Below, one piece after another: positions 1 to 8,589 of a stretch of DNA of 39,717 nt. The notes below the pieces were generated by a model, which did not search any database, had not been told where the DNA came from, and saw only the letters and a list, made by a program, of their open reading frames with translations. Both the position numbers and the translations under genes were made by a program. Source of the DNA: an uncultured Thiotrichaceae bacterium (GTDB lineage Bacteria > Pseudomonadota > Gammaproteobacteria > Thiotrichales > Thiotrichaceae); NCBI GenBank assembly GCA_902727985.1, contig CACVAY010000013.1, positions 1 through 39,717 on the forward strand, in the 5' to 3' direction. How positions within the stretch are numbered: position 1 is the stretch's first letter; each line of letters begins with the position of its first letter.

Positions 1-125
1 TCACGTCCCTGACGGGTGACATTATCACTGCCGCAGCGGGGACAACAAATACCTTCCGGCCAGCGTAACTCGCGTAATTGTTCATAACATTTCGCGTTAT
101 CTAACAGATCGTGGAATTTTAGCAT
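1..125 (-). mobile_element. IS1595-type transposase, N-terminal fragment (cut by window edge)
   Basis: Translating the minus strand from the ATG at 125 gives about 41 residues running off the left edge. They start MLKFHDLLDNAKCYEQ and contain WPEGICCPRCGS. A CPxCGS zinc-ribbon half following a short helical start is the N-terminal signature of IS1595/IS1016-type DDE transposases. The reading frame is open upstream to a stop near 197, but no better start is visible. I could not define the terminal inverted repeat or target duplication, since only one end is present. Whether the element is intact depends on sequence to the left. The family call rests on a short stretch but the match is distinctive. 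Confidence 0.7.
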
Positions 126-263
126 GCGCCAAAGCTTGCAATGATCATGACGCGTTTTCCAGTTTCTTCGACGAACGAGCAACAGCTACCCGGAATCCAA
201 TAAGAGCCATTATCAATAGCAGAGGTTTCGCTAAAGATAAGCAACAACACTAATAAAAATCAA

Positions 264-668
264 TCATTTATACAAATCAAACACTTGGATAAATTGTATT
301 TTATCGACATCAGAATCAACACCTAAGTTTTCGAGTTTGTCTGATATATCGTTGCTGTCTTGCTCAAGATGATCTCTATCTACAAGAGTTTGAATCACCC
401 CTTGTTCTGCGGGAGTAAAGAATGGTTCAACACTATCATAGCTGTTACTACAGGATTTTATTGTGGTAAAAAAACCTTCCTTTTGGAAGAAGACGTCACC
501 GCATGCATCTATTTTGAATGAGGTGCAACTTCCTTTGTACTCAAACAAAGGCCATTGGCAAACACAACGATCTCCTTCCTCGACTTTAGGCGGTTCGCAC
601 TCAGCCAGAACGTGTGCACTAAATAAAAAAAACATAACTGCTCCCCAAGTTATAAGCTTTTCTTTCAT
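264..668 (-). CDS. Small exported cysteine-rich protein of unknown function
   Basis: This is a 134-residue protein with a clear Sec signal peptide: a basic start (MKEK), a hydrophobic stretch to about residue 20, then cleavage near AHVLA-EC. The mature part has six cysteines, five of them in its first 70 residues (ECEPP, RCVC, SCTS, DACG, KSCS). This suggests a small disulphide-bonded periplasmic domain followed by an acidic helical tail. I do not recognise the family. It lies only 11 bp downstream of the CHAT-domain gene on the same strand, so the two are probably co-transcribed. The partner's C-terminal half should also be periplasmic, so the two proteins could meet there. That is inference from gene order and predicted topology. 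Confidence 0.7.
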   Translation of the reverse strand: MKEKLITWGAVMFFLFSAHVLAECEPPKVEEGDRCVCQWPLFEYKGSCTSFKIDACGDVFFQKEGFFTTIKSCSNSYDSVEPFFTPAEQGVIQTLVDRDHLEQDSNDISDKLENLGVDSDVDKIQFIQVFDLYK

Positions 669-679
669 AATAAGTTTCC

Positions 680-2059
680 TTAGTTACATAAAATATTTGG
701 CCTAATAATCATATTGTTTGAATCAATATAATAGGTTTTTCCTTCATGTTGCGTTATTCCTGGGTCTTTTGACTGATAGGTGTTTCTAGTGTGAATATCT
801 ATTTCACAGGAAGTCTTGAACTTTACTCCATTAATTGTTGATAATATAGTCATTGATAGCACATCCCGCTTTTGTTCTTTTATTTTATCCTTGAATTTTC
901 GCCATGTAATTTTAGACTCGGAATAATAAAGTGTTTCACGATCTATGGGCAAAAAAGGCTCCAAGACCAAACTAGTATAATCTTCCTTTGAATCATTAAC
1001 CCATTCATGACGACCCTGAATGTTGGTCAAATAAGTAGAATGGAATATTTCTTCACCATCATCAAAATTAATAATTATTTCTTCGCTCTCGAGAATAACT
1101 GGCTTTTGGCTATTCTTTTCTAACTTATATTCAAGATGGAGAATAGCTACTGCCCTTGCTTTATATCTAATTTCTGTGTATTCAGTATAATCAGATGGGC
1201 TTCCAATTTTTTTGGGAGGAGCAATAATAGTTCTAAACTCGATACTCTTTCGAGAAGGTAAAGGTTTAATGGTGACACTTGGCTTACTCCAATGCATATA
1301 GAAAAACACCAAGATCATAATAATAAGTAACGAAAACATATATTTTTTTGATACTTTTGAACTAAAAAGACGTATGTTTTCTAATAAACTTGGTTTCATT
1401 TCAAGTAGATCAGAAAAAACCCATGCGCTGTTCCTATCATGTGTGGTAAAAATATCCCAGTCCCAAGAATTATCAACCACTTCCTCATTTTCACTATTTA
1501 ATGATCTTCTGATTTCTCTATTTACACCCATCAGGGAAAGAGCACCAGCTTGATTAAAGGCATCTTCAATAGAGGATTCATTTATCAAAGCCTTGTACAA
1601 GGAGATTGAAAAATTATTTGCATATTCATCATTGATCGGTTTTTGTGTAGCGATGACAATTGGAACACCAGCATTTTGAAAAAATATAGCTTGAGGGGCA
1701 TTATGGCAACCATTAAGAAAAACCAACTTTGGTTTTGATTCCCACGTCTGTATATGATCAGCTATATGTCGACTAAATATATCTTGATCATCAACACTAA
1801 GAGAACTGTTATTGCTATGGCCTGAGTAATGGAGTATTGCGATATCATTTTTGTATATCCCTAAATACCTTTCAACATCTATTCTTCTGGTTACCGACCG
1901 GATTTTTACCACATAATTTTTTTTTATAATTTGACGGCTATTTTCGAATAAATCTTCTAAAGAGTCTAATTCGCTAACAACTCCTTTCAACTCCTTTGAT
2001 TCTTGATTCATCTTTGGAGAGCCTAAGATAAGTATTATAGGCACTCTTTCGTCTCCCAT
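680..2059 (-). CDS. CHAT-domain (caspase-like) protein with one transmembrane segment
   Basis: This 459-residue protein has a CHAT-type caspase-like fold in its first 200 residues. A strand leads into LHYSGHSN (H81), and a second strand leads into VFLNGCHNA (C118). These are the His-Cys dyad of CHAT/caspase peptidases. A further motif, SLYKALINESSIEDAF near 153-168, matches the C-terminal part of the CHAT fold. A single hydrophobic helix at about 240-257 follows a basic stretch. It predicts a cytoplasmic protease domain and a roughly 200-residue, beta-rich periplasmic C-terminus that I do not recognise. The start ATG is preceded by a strong GAGGTGAG site. Known bacterial CHAT proteases act in regulated proteolysis or anti-phage abortive systems. 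The substrate here is unknown. The local DNA is more AT-rich than the neighbouring housekeeping genes. Confidence 0.8.
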   Translation of the reverse strand: MGDERVPIILILGSPKMNQESKELKGVVSELDSLEDLFENSRQIIKKNYVVKIRSVTRRIDVERYLGIYKNDIAILHYSGHSNNSSLSVDDQDIFSRHIADHIQTWESKPKLVFLNGCHNAPQAIFFQNAGVPIVIATQKPINDEYANNFSISLYKALINESSIEDAFNQAGALSLMGVNREIRRSLNSENEEVVDNSWDWDIFTTHDRNSAWVFSDLLEMKPSLLENIRLFSSKVSKKYMFSLLIIMILVFFYMHWSKPSVTIKPLPSRKSIEFRTIIAPPKKIGSPSDYTEYTEIRYKARAVAILHLEYKLEKNSQKPVILESEEIIINFDDGEEIFHSTYLTNIQGRHEWVNDSKEDYTSLVLEPFLPIDRETLYYSESKITWRKFKDKIKEQKRDVLSMTILSTINGVKFKTSCEIDIHTRNTYQSKDPGITQHEGKTYYIDSNNMIIRPNILCN

Positions 2060-2490
2060 GACTCACCTCATAAAAAATGAATTTTATAAACTAACGAAGT
2101 ATATTCTTATATTAACATAACTCGTTGTGAATTAGCGAAGTACTAACTTAATGAGAATTGTCATCTAGAATCGAATGATTACAAACTCTTCCAGCTTGAT
2201 AAACATTATCAAGCACGAAAGCTGATGCAACCTTTATTAAGAGAGAGTTACCAACCATGAAAATTCATTCACCAGTCAGCAACTCCTGCTCACACTGGAT
2301 GATCTATTGATGGTCGGGTCGTGCGTGAACTTATTAAGCCTGAGCAAGTTAATCCTCATTAACTCGATTGCTTCAGCGCAATCAGGTGAGTCACCAGAAA
2401 ACTTTTTATGTAACTAGCCCTGATACATAGAAAGAAGGCTCAACTCCATTCGTTAAAAATAAGAGTACTGGAATTGCAAAACACGGGCAA
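2060..2490. other. Intergenic stretch upstream of the CHAT gene, no convincing gene
   Basis: About 430 bp between the CHAT gene (leftward) and the fusA2 terminator. Only very short open frames are present. It contains an 8-bp inverted repeat with a 5-nt loop (2194-2201 / 2207-2214), a smaller hairpin (GATTGC...GCAATC, 2366-2383), and a 13-bp imperfect direct repeat (2089-2101 and 2130-2142) close to the CHAT start. It may be decayed accessory DNA. Confidence 0.5.
2089..2142. promoter_or_regulatory. Pair of imperfect direct repeats in front of the CHAT gene
   Basis: AACTAACGAAGTA (2089-2101) and AATTAGCGAAGTA (2130-2142) differ at two positions. They are 41 bp apart, close to four helical turns, and lie 30-85 bp upstream of the CHAT start codon in a very AT-rich promoter region. 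This arrangement fits a paired operator. No binding protein is known. Confidence 0.3.
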
Positions 2491-2518
2491 AAAAAAGGAC
2501 GCCGAAGCGTCCTTTTTT
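2491..2518 (-). terminator. Intrinsic terminator of fusA2
   Basis: The stem is AAAAAAGGACGC / GCGTCCTTTTTT around a 4-nt loop. On the minus strand the loop reads TTCG closed by C-G, the very stable UUCG tetraloop, followed by a run of eight T. It begins 20 bp past the fusA2 stop codon. The A/T arms make it potentially bidirectional. Confidence 0.92.
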
Positions 2519-2538
2519 ATTCGAAAGAAAAAGCTGTA

Positions 2539-4623
2539 TTAGCCGTTTGCTTTACGCTCTTTAGCTTCTTTAATTACTTCTTCTGCCACATTCTTAGGAC
2601 ATGGTGCATAGTGAGAGAATTCCATTGAGAACTGACCACGACCAGAAGTCATCGTACGTAAGTCACCAATGTAGCCAAACATCTCGCTTAGAGATACATC
2701 TGACTTGATACGTACGCCAGTCACACCAGCCTCCTGAGATTTGATCATGCCACGGCGACGGTTAAGATCACCAATAACATCACCAACGTGATCTTCAGGT
2801 GTGAATACGTCAACCTTCATAATCGGCTCCATAAGCTGCGGTGTAGCTTTTGGAATTGATTGACGATAAGCAGCTTTAGCAGCAATTTCAAAGGCAACCG
2901 CTGAGGAGTCAACTGCATGGAAACCACCATCGACCAATGTGACTTTCACGTCTTCACATGGGAAGCCAGCCATAACACCTTCGGCCATACTCGTCTTGAA
3001 GCCTTTCTCAACAGCAGGCCAGAATTCACGAGGAACGTTACCACCCGTCACTTTAGACTCAAACTGGAAGCCTTCGCCAACTTCACTAGGCTCAAGAACA
3101 TAATCGATTTTACCATACTGACCAGAACCACCAGACTGCTTCTTATGCGTGTAGCTATCTTCAATGCGTTGCGTGATTGTTTCGCGATAAGCAACCTGCG
3201 GCTTACCTACTTCAACGTCTACACCGTAAGTACGCTTAAGAATATCGATCTTGATATCAAGGTGAAGTTCACCCATTCCTCTCAGGATAGTCTCACCACT
3301 GTCTTCATCCGTTTCAACACGGAACGAAGGATCTTCCGCTACCATTTTACCGATAGCTAGACTCATTTTCTCAGCACCACCTTTATCTTTTGGTGTTACA
3401 GAAATTGAGATAACCGGATCAGGGAATACCATAGACTCCAGGGTTGCTGGATTTTTAGGATCACAAAGTGTGTGTCCTGTTTGCACATTCTTCATACCAA
3501 CAACAGCAACGATGTCACCCGCTTGCGCTGAATCAAGTTCGATACGATCATCAGCTGACATTTCAACGATACGACCAATACGCTCAGTTTTACCTGTCGC
3601 TGTATTCAAAACATTTGTACCTTTCTCAAGCTTACCTGAGTAAACACGGATAAAGGTCAATGCACCGAAACGGTCATCCATGATTTTGAATGCTAAGGCT
3701 CGTAATGGACGATCCGCATCAACAATGGCGAATTCACCCGTTTCATTACCTTCTTCATCAACTTCAGGCTGAGGGTCAACTTCCACTGGATTTGGCAAGT
3801 AATCAATAACTGCATCCAATACCAACTGGATACCTTTGTTCTTGAACGCAGAACCCGTGTAAGTCGGGAAGAATGCTAATTCGCGAGTACCTTTACGGAT
3901 ACAGGCTTTGATCGTGTCCATATCTGGCTCTTCACCTTCCAGATATTTTTCCATTGCATCATCATCCTGCTCAACAGCAGTTTCGATAAGCTTTTCACGG
4001 TATTCTTCAACCTGATCAACCATGTCTTCAGGCACATCCTGAATCTCGTAGTTAAGTGGATCATCAGAACCATCCCAAACCCAAGCTTTGCGAGTGAGAA
4101 GATCAACAATACCAGTGAAGTTATCTTCCGTACCGATAGGTAGAACCATAACAAGAGGAATTGCACCCAATACATCTTCAACCTGCTTAACAACACGGTA
4201 GAAGTCAGCGCCAATACGATCTAGTTTGTTGACGAAAATGATACGTGCAACTTCAGATTCGTTTGCATAACGCCAGTTAGTTTCTGACTGAGGCTCAACA
4301 CCACCTGATGCACAGAAAACACCAACACCGCCATCGAGTACCTTAAGAGAGCGATAAACTTCCACAGTGAAGTCAACGTGCCCTGGTGTATCAATGATGT
4401 TCATACGATGATCTTTCCAGAAAGCACTTACTGCTGCTGACTGAATAGTAATACCACGTTCCGCTTCCTGCTCCATGAAGTCAGTTGTTGCTTCACCGTC
4501 ATGCACTTCGCCTATTTTATGGATCTTACCTGTAAGGCTTAAAATACGTTCGGTTGTTGTTGTTTTACCCGCGTCTACATGCGCGAAAATGCCGATGTTA
4601 CGGTAACGTGATAAATCAGTCAT
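2539..4623 (-). CDS. fusA2: Elongation factor G, second paralogue (EF-G2 type)
   Basis: A full-length 694-residue EF-G that catalyses GTP-dependent translocation (and possibly ribosome recycling). GTPase motifs are intact: AHVDAGKTT (14-22), DTPGH (78-82) and NKLD (132-135), with switch I ending in QEAERGITI. Domains II-V follow to the C-terminal [12 protein letters not shown] region. The start ([20 protein letters not shown]) and the insertions resemble the Vibrio/Shewanella FusA2 paralogue rather than the str-operon copy. It stands alone: no rpsL, rpsG or tuf beside it, and its own terminator. A str-operon fusA is therefore expected elsewhere in the genome. The paralogue assignment is from remembered family sequence and is less certain than the EF-G call. 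Confidence 0.93.
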   Translation of the reverse strand: MTDLSRYRNIGIFAHVDAGKTTTTERILSLTGKIHKIGEVHDGEATTDFMEQEAERGITIQSAAVSAFWKDHRMNIIDTPGHVDFTVEVYRSLKVLDGGVGVFCASGGVEPQSETNWRYANESEVARIIFVNKLDRIGADFYRVVKQVEDVLGAIPLVMVLPIGTEDNFTGIVDLLTRKAWVWDGSDDPLNYEIQDVPEDMVDQVEEYREKLIETAVEQDDDAMEKYLEGEEPDMDTIKACIRKGTRELAFFPTYTGSAFKNKGIQLVLDAVIDYLPNPVEVDPQPEVDEEGNETGEFAIVDADRPLRALAFKIMDDRFGALTFIRVYSGKLEKGTNVLNTATGKTERIGRIVEMSADDRIELDSAQAGDIVAVVGMKNVQTGHTLCDPKNPATLESMVFPDPVISISVTPKDKGGAEKMSLAIGKMVAEDPSFRVETDEDSGETILRGMGELHLDIKIDILKRTYGVDVEVGKPQVAYRETITQRIEDSYTHKKQSGGSGQYGKIDYVLEPSEVGEGFQFESKVTGGNVPREFWPAVEKGFKTSMAEGVMAGFPCEDVKVTLVDGGFHAVDSSAVAFEIAAKAAYRQSIPKATPQLMEPIMKVDVFTPEDHVGDVIGDLNRRRGMIKSQEAGVTGVRIKSDVSLSEMFGYIGDLRTMTSGRGQFSMEFSHYAPCPKNVAEEVIKEAKERKANG

Positions 4624-4977
4624 GACTCTAACTCTAGTTTAAATAAGGATTTGCCCACAGTAGAGGCAAAAGAATAACTGAACCAGTCAGTGAGGTTCCG
4701 CTAAAAAACGCGGCATTCTAACCTAATTCACCGAATATTTGTGGAATAAAGCGGAAAAAAGTCATTTTTTTTTACTGACTTCTCTTATCATCGACTAATG
4801 ACGTGCAAAAACCCATTTCCATCGATTTTTTTGGTTGAATTTCATCCTATCCAACACCCCCACTGAGAAGTTTAATGATGCGTGTAGTGGCGAGCATTTA
4901 TCCACACTCTCAGCGCACTAATCGGAAAAAGTGGACAATCAATATTAATCCAAATCCTGTCTTGATAACTTCACTTT
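4624..4977. other. Divergent promoter region between fusA2 and the PAS-EAL gene
   Basis: This 354-bp gap separates divergently transcribed genes and should hold both promoters. It is AT-rich, with a run of nine T near 4764-4772. I see no gene and no promoter close enough to consensus to place with confidence. Confidence 0.4.
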
Positions 4978-6450
4978 ATGAATAAAAATAAAGTGAATTG
5001 TCTCATTATCACAAACTACAATGTCGATATGCTTGTTTCACATTTAAGTGAATCAGCAGCGACAGCTGTGGTCGAAACAATTCCTGGGGACTTTCCAAGT
5101 GTTATCAAACAACTGAGCAAGCTCCCCTACCATCTTTTGTTTTTACCTGACCCAAATAGCAATCAGCATTTGGAAAAAATCAAAAAAATACTCAGACGTC
5201 ATAATAAGGACTGCATCATCGCGATACGTAGCAATTCTCATCAAGCGATTGTGCAAGACTCATCGGGTATTGAGATACTGGCCATTCGTTTTGATCAAAA
5301 GCCAGCTCTCCCTATTGCCAACCTCATTCACTACTCACTTCTAAAAAAACAATTTCGACAGTGTAAACGGAGTTTGTGGATGTCTGAAAAACGTAATCGC
5401 ATGCTCGTAGAAATGAGTCATGAGCCTATTGCACATATCAATCGAAGCACACATATACTCGCAAACTCTGCCTATATTTCTCTCTTTGAATTTCAATCAA
5501 AGGCAGAACTTGTAGCAACGGATTTCTTTGAACTTGTCCCTAAAAAAACACACACTATGCTTCGTCGTTATTTCAATAAGACACACATGGACATGCAAAA
5601 AAACCTTGTCCTGACACTTTTGAAATATAATAAAGAGCCGTTCCGAGCTGGGTTACGCGTAGCGCCAACCGTTATTCAAAATCAACGCTGTTTACAAGTC
5701 TGGATTCATCCACTCAACAGCAGGACAATAAACACCTCGACTAGCAGCAGTAACAGCAAGCCATTCCCAGCGATAAGCAACCCTGCCCGTAAACATTTGC
5801 ACCTTCATGCCAAGAAAAAAACAACGACACTCAGCGCAAAGACCCTATTACAGCTTCCTAAAACCAGAAAAGAGATTCGCCTTAAACTTCATAAATTGGA
5901 AGATATCGGTAATAATAATTCATCGGTATTTCTCGCAAAACTTCACATTGAACAAAATTTAAAAAACACGCTTCATAACACTAATGTAAAGTACCGAACT
6001 AGTTTTTGGGATGAGGTCACTCTCCGACTTCTGCTATCCACCGATCAGAAAAACACCCAACACCACCATCAGGTTTTATTGAAGGTGCAAACAGGTTTGC
6101 TGACAGATCCCACCTTTCGTAAATGGTTTGCTCAAAGACGCAAAATAATGGACACCAGCTCCAATACTTTACACCTGCTATTTCCAGCGTCTTGTTTAGA
6201 CGAGCACTTCAAGCACCTTCTGCATTTTCAAGAATCCTTCCGCATGCTTAATGTCACCGTAAGCCTTGTCGACTTTATTGCCAGTGAGGCAACCCTGCGC
6301 CAACTTAAACACTTGCAACCTCGGTTCATTAGTTTTTCTAACAAATGGCTTACATCTTTAAAAACTGCACCTAATGCCAGGCAAAAAGTACGCAAATTAA
6401 TTCATAAGTTGGAAGAAAATCACATTCAGGTCATCCTTCCAGTCGATTAA
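4978..6450 (+). CDS. Degenerate receiver-PAS-EAL signalling protein, probably non-catalytic
   Basis: A 490-residue protein in three parts. Residues 1-110 resemble a receiver fold (CLIITNYNVDML, HLLFLPDP) without a convincing phospho-acceptor cluster. Residues 135-245 look like a PAS domain (MSHEPIAHINRSTHILANSAY, written in part). Residues 325-490 follow the order of an EAL domain, ending LNVTVSLVDFIASEATLRQLKHL then LQPRFISF. In active EAL phosphodiesterases these positions carry the ExTE, DDFG and KID motifs. Here they read LLFPA, VDFIA and FIS, so metal binding should be lost. No GGDEF motif is visible between PAS and EAL. Degenerate EAL proteins such as FimX bind c-di-GMP without cleaving it. 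A similar sensor role is inferred, not shown. Confidence 0.6.
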   Translation: MNKNKVNCLIITNYNVDMLVSHLSESAATAVVETIPGDFPSVIKQLSKLPYHLLFLPDPNSNQHLEKIKKILRRHNKDCIIAIRSNSHQAIVQDSSGIEILAIRFDQKPALPIANLIHYSLLKKQFRQCKRSLWMSEKRNRMLVEMSHEPIAHINRSTHILANSAYISLFEFQSKAELVATDFFELVPKKTHTMLRRYFNKTHMDMQKNLVLTLLKYNKEPFRAGLRVAPTVIQNQRCLQVWIHPLNSRTINTSTSSSNSKPFPAISNPARKHLHLHAKKKTTTLSAKTLLQLPKTRKEIRLKLHKLEDIGNNNSSVFLAKLHIEQNLKNTLHNTNVKYRTSFWDEVTLRLLLSTDQKNTQHHHQVLLKVQTGLLTDPTFRKWFAQRRKIMDTSSNTLHLLFPASCLDEHFKHLLHFQESFRMLNVTVSLVDFIASEATLRQLKHLQPRFISFSNKWLTSLKTAPNARQKVRKLIHKLEENHIQVILPVD

Positions 6451-6483
6451 TTTCATAATATATTCATTCTTTAACGCTCTATA

Positions 6484-6615
6484 AAGAAGCTCTGATTAAG
6501 TCTATTTTTTTGGAATCGGAGCTTTGATCCCGCCCTTCATAGTTTATTTTCAATACGTTAGGCGAGGCTAAAGCCTCGGTTCCAATATTGTTTGGACTTG
6601 ATCAGAGTTTCCTTA
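6484..6615. repeat. MITE-like long imperfect palindrome upstream of hom
   Basis: The two halves (6484-6534 and 6562-6615) are imperfect reverse complements over about 50 bp each. The outer arms are CTCTGATTAAGTC (6490-6502) and GACTTGATCAGAG (6595-6607). The inner arms are TTGGAATCG (6530-region) and CGGTTCCAA (6577-6585). A perfect 7-bp hairpin CGAGGCT/AGCCTCG lies at 6563-6578. Size, symmetry and lack of an ORF fit a miniature inverted-repeat transposable element. No clear target duplication was found. It falls between the PAS-EAL gene and hom, where it could also act as a terminator or leader structure. Confidence 0.6.
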
Positions 6616-6691
6616 AGATAGTATCAATCATTGACAGTAATTTATCCGAAAGGTAATGTTCGATGCCTTATTCAAACGCGGAAAATCAACA

Positions 6692-8002
6692 ATGAACCCT
6701 GTAAAAATTGGCTTGTTAGGACTCGGAACAGTAGGCGGTGGCACAGCAACTGTCTTGGAACGCAATGCCGAAGAAATTTCGAGACGTGCAGGTAGAGATA
6801 TTCAAGTTGATTTCGCAGCTACACTAGACTTGCAACAAGCCAAGAAACTTGGACTCGATAGCCTTCGTTTAACTGAAGATGCATTTGATGTTGTGAACGA
6901 CCCTGACATTGATATTGTGGTTGAGCTAATCGGTGGCTATTCACCCGCTAAAGAATTGGTCATGCAAGCCATTGATAATGGAAAACATGTTGTCACTGCC
7001 AATAAAGCACTCATCGCCATGCACGGTAACGAGATCTTTGCCAAAGCCCAAGAAAAAGGGGTGATTGTTGCCTTTGAAGCAGCGGTTGCAGGTGGCATCC
7101 CCATCATTAAGGCCGTACGCGAAGGCCTTTCTGCAAATCGCATTGAATGGATTGCTGGCATCATTAATGGCACGGGTAACTTCATTCTGACTGAAATGCG
7201 TGAAAAAGGCCGTGCCTTCGACGATGTTCTCGCAGAAGCTCAAGAATTAGGCTACGCAGAAGCAGACCCAACCTTTGACGTTGAGGGCATTGATGCCGCA
7301 CATAAACTAACAATCCTTTCTTCTCTGGCATTTGGTGTCCCACTTCAATTCAGCAAAACCTTTACAGAAGGTATTACCAAAATCACGCCAGAAGATGTTG
7401 AGTATGCTGCTGAGTTAGGTTACGCCATTAAACATCTGGGCATTACTCGCCAAACTGAAAAAGGTATCGAACAACGCGTTCACCCAACAATGATTCCGAA
7501 ATCACGCCTTATCGCAAACGTAAATGGCGTTATGAATGCAGTGCTGGTAAAAGGTGATGCGGTTGGTGCGACGCTATATTATGGTGCTGGTGCTGGTGAT
7601 GAGCCCACTGCCTCTTCTGTTGTTGCTGATATTGTTGATATTGTACGAGCCATGACATCAGATCCAAATAACCGTGTGCCACACCTTGCCTTCCAACCCG
7701 ATCAACTGGCAGAAACACCCATTCTCGATGTTGATGAAATCACCACGGCATACTATTTACGTATTTGTGCGCTGGATCAACCTGGCGTACTGGCTGAGAT
7801 TACCACCATCATGGGTAACAGCAATATTAGTATCGAAGCATTTATCCAGAAAGAACCTGCGGAAGGCGCTGACCAAGTTGATATCATCCTTCTGACTCAA
7901 CGTGTTAAAGAAGGTGATATGAACCAGGCACTCTCTAGAATTGAAGCACTTCCTGTTACCTGCGGCTCTGCAACCAAGATTCGTGTCGAGTCTCTTGCCT
8001 AG
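6692..8002 (+). CDS. hom: Homoserine dehydrogenase with C-terminal ACT domain
   Basis: Reduces aspartate semialdehyde to homoserine, the branch point to threonine and methionine. The Rossmann fold opens with GLLGLGTVGGG. The catalytic region contains NKALIA, GGIPII, INGTGNFILTEM and the segment from AEADPTFDVEG onward. A C-terminal ACT domain (CALDQPGVLAEITTIMGNSN, about 355-375 onward) suggests threonine feedback inhibition, as in related single-function enzymes. An in-frame ATG at 6656 would add 12 residues, but its Shine-Dalgarno-like GAAAGG lies only about 2 nt away. The start at 6692 (MNPVKIG) matches the family's usual N-terminus, so I chose it; the evidence from spacing is weak either way. 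Length is 436 residues, typical for the family. Confidence 0.93.
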   Translation: MNPVKIGLLGLGTVGGGTATVLERNAEEISRRAGRDIQVDFAATLDLQQAKKLGLDSLRLTEDAFDVVNDPDIDIVVELIGGYSPAKELVMQAIDNGKHVVTANKALIAMHGNEIFAKAQEKGVIVAFEAAVAGGIPIIKAVREGLSANRIEWIAGIINGTGNFILTEMREKGRAFDDVLAEAQELGYAEADPTFDVEGIDAAHKLTILSSLAFGVPLQFSKTFTEGITKITPEDVEYAAELGYAIKHLGITRQTEKGIEQRVHPTMIPKSRLIANVNGVMNAVLVKGDAVGATLYYGAGAGDEPTASSVVADIVDIVRAMTSDPNNRVPHLAFQPDQLAETPILDVDEITTAYYLRICALDQPGVLAEITTIMGNSNISIEAFIQKEPAEGADQVDIILLTQRVKEGDMNQALSRIEALPVTCGSATKIRVESLA

Positions 8003-8012
8003 TTAAAAACAA

Positions 8013-8048
8013 CTCACTAGTTAAGCCAGCACAACCTTAACTAGTGAG
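8013..8048. terminator. 13-bp perfect inverted repeat just after hom
   Basis: CTCACTAGTTAAG (8013-8025) pairs with CTTAACTAGTGAG (8036-8048) around a 10-nt loop, starting 11 bp after the hom stop. Position and stem length fit a terminator, but there is no T run after it on the plus strand. Confidence 0.45.
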
Positions 8049-8589
8049 CATCAGTTCCAAGTGTATCCCTGCGATGCATGTGATTCCCACTGCATTTTTA
8101 TAGCGATAACAAGTCATCCCCAATTACATACCGTGTAGAACCACCTTTCGTGAAAAAACGTTTATCAGCCGTTATGATTTTCTCTCAAGTTACTTCATCA
8201 ACCTTGTGTGGATGGAATAATCTTGGATATGAAAATAGCCTAAATAAAAAGAGAAATTCAGACCACATTCATCACAAATGAGTGTAAAATGATCCGAATA
8301 GAGAAAAACTAACAAATTCAATGCTTGTAGCTAAACTCTGCTACCATTGAATATTAATTTAAGGTAAATTACACGGAGAGTACGGGGTTAAGGCACGTTG
8401 TTTCTATCAAGCCAATATTCATACAATATCTTGACTGAAAAACCTTTATACATTAACGTTCTAAAACTTTGCTACGCGCTATTTAATCAATTTCACACTC
8501 TAATTGGGCGCTTTTTCTTTTTTGCTGGTTCAAAACCCAGATTTTTACCGATTTAATATACCCGTGTCACACACAGGGGAGTACCGATT
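8049..8589. other. Long upstream region of the helicase-like gene
   Basis: About 540 bp without a gene. It contains a long hairpin at 8316-8352 and ends in a strong AGGGGAG ribosome site (8575-8581). Long untranslated leaders are common for cold-induced DEAD-box helicase genes, which makes a regulated leader plausible. No consensus promoter could be fixed. Confidence 0.4.
8316..8352 (+). other. Bulged hairpin upstream of the helicase-like gene
   Basis: An outer 8-bp stem (ATTCAATG 8316-8323 / CATTGAAT 8345-8352) and an inner 5-bp stem (GTAGC 8327-8331 / GCTAC 8340-8344) are separated by a 3-nt bulge, with an 8-nt loop. All pairs are Watson-Crick. It could be a leader element or a relic of a small transcript. 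Confidence 0.45.

Noticed and set aside
463-705. Plus-strand ORF across the exported cysteine-rich protein gene
   Set aside because: Shadow frame of the minus-strand gene, which has a clear signal peptide.
2322-2417. Short plus-strand frame that could encode a hydrophobic peptide
   Set aside because: About 35 codons, no clear ribosome site and unremarkable sequence; chance occurrence is likely.
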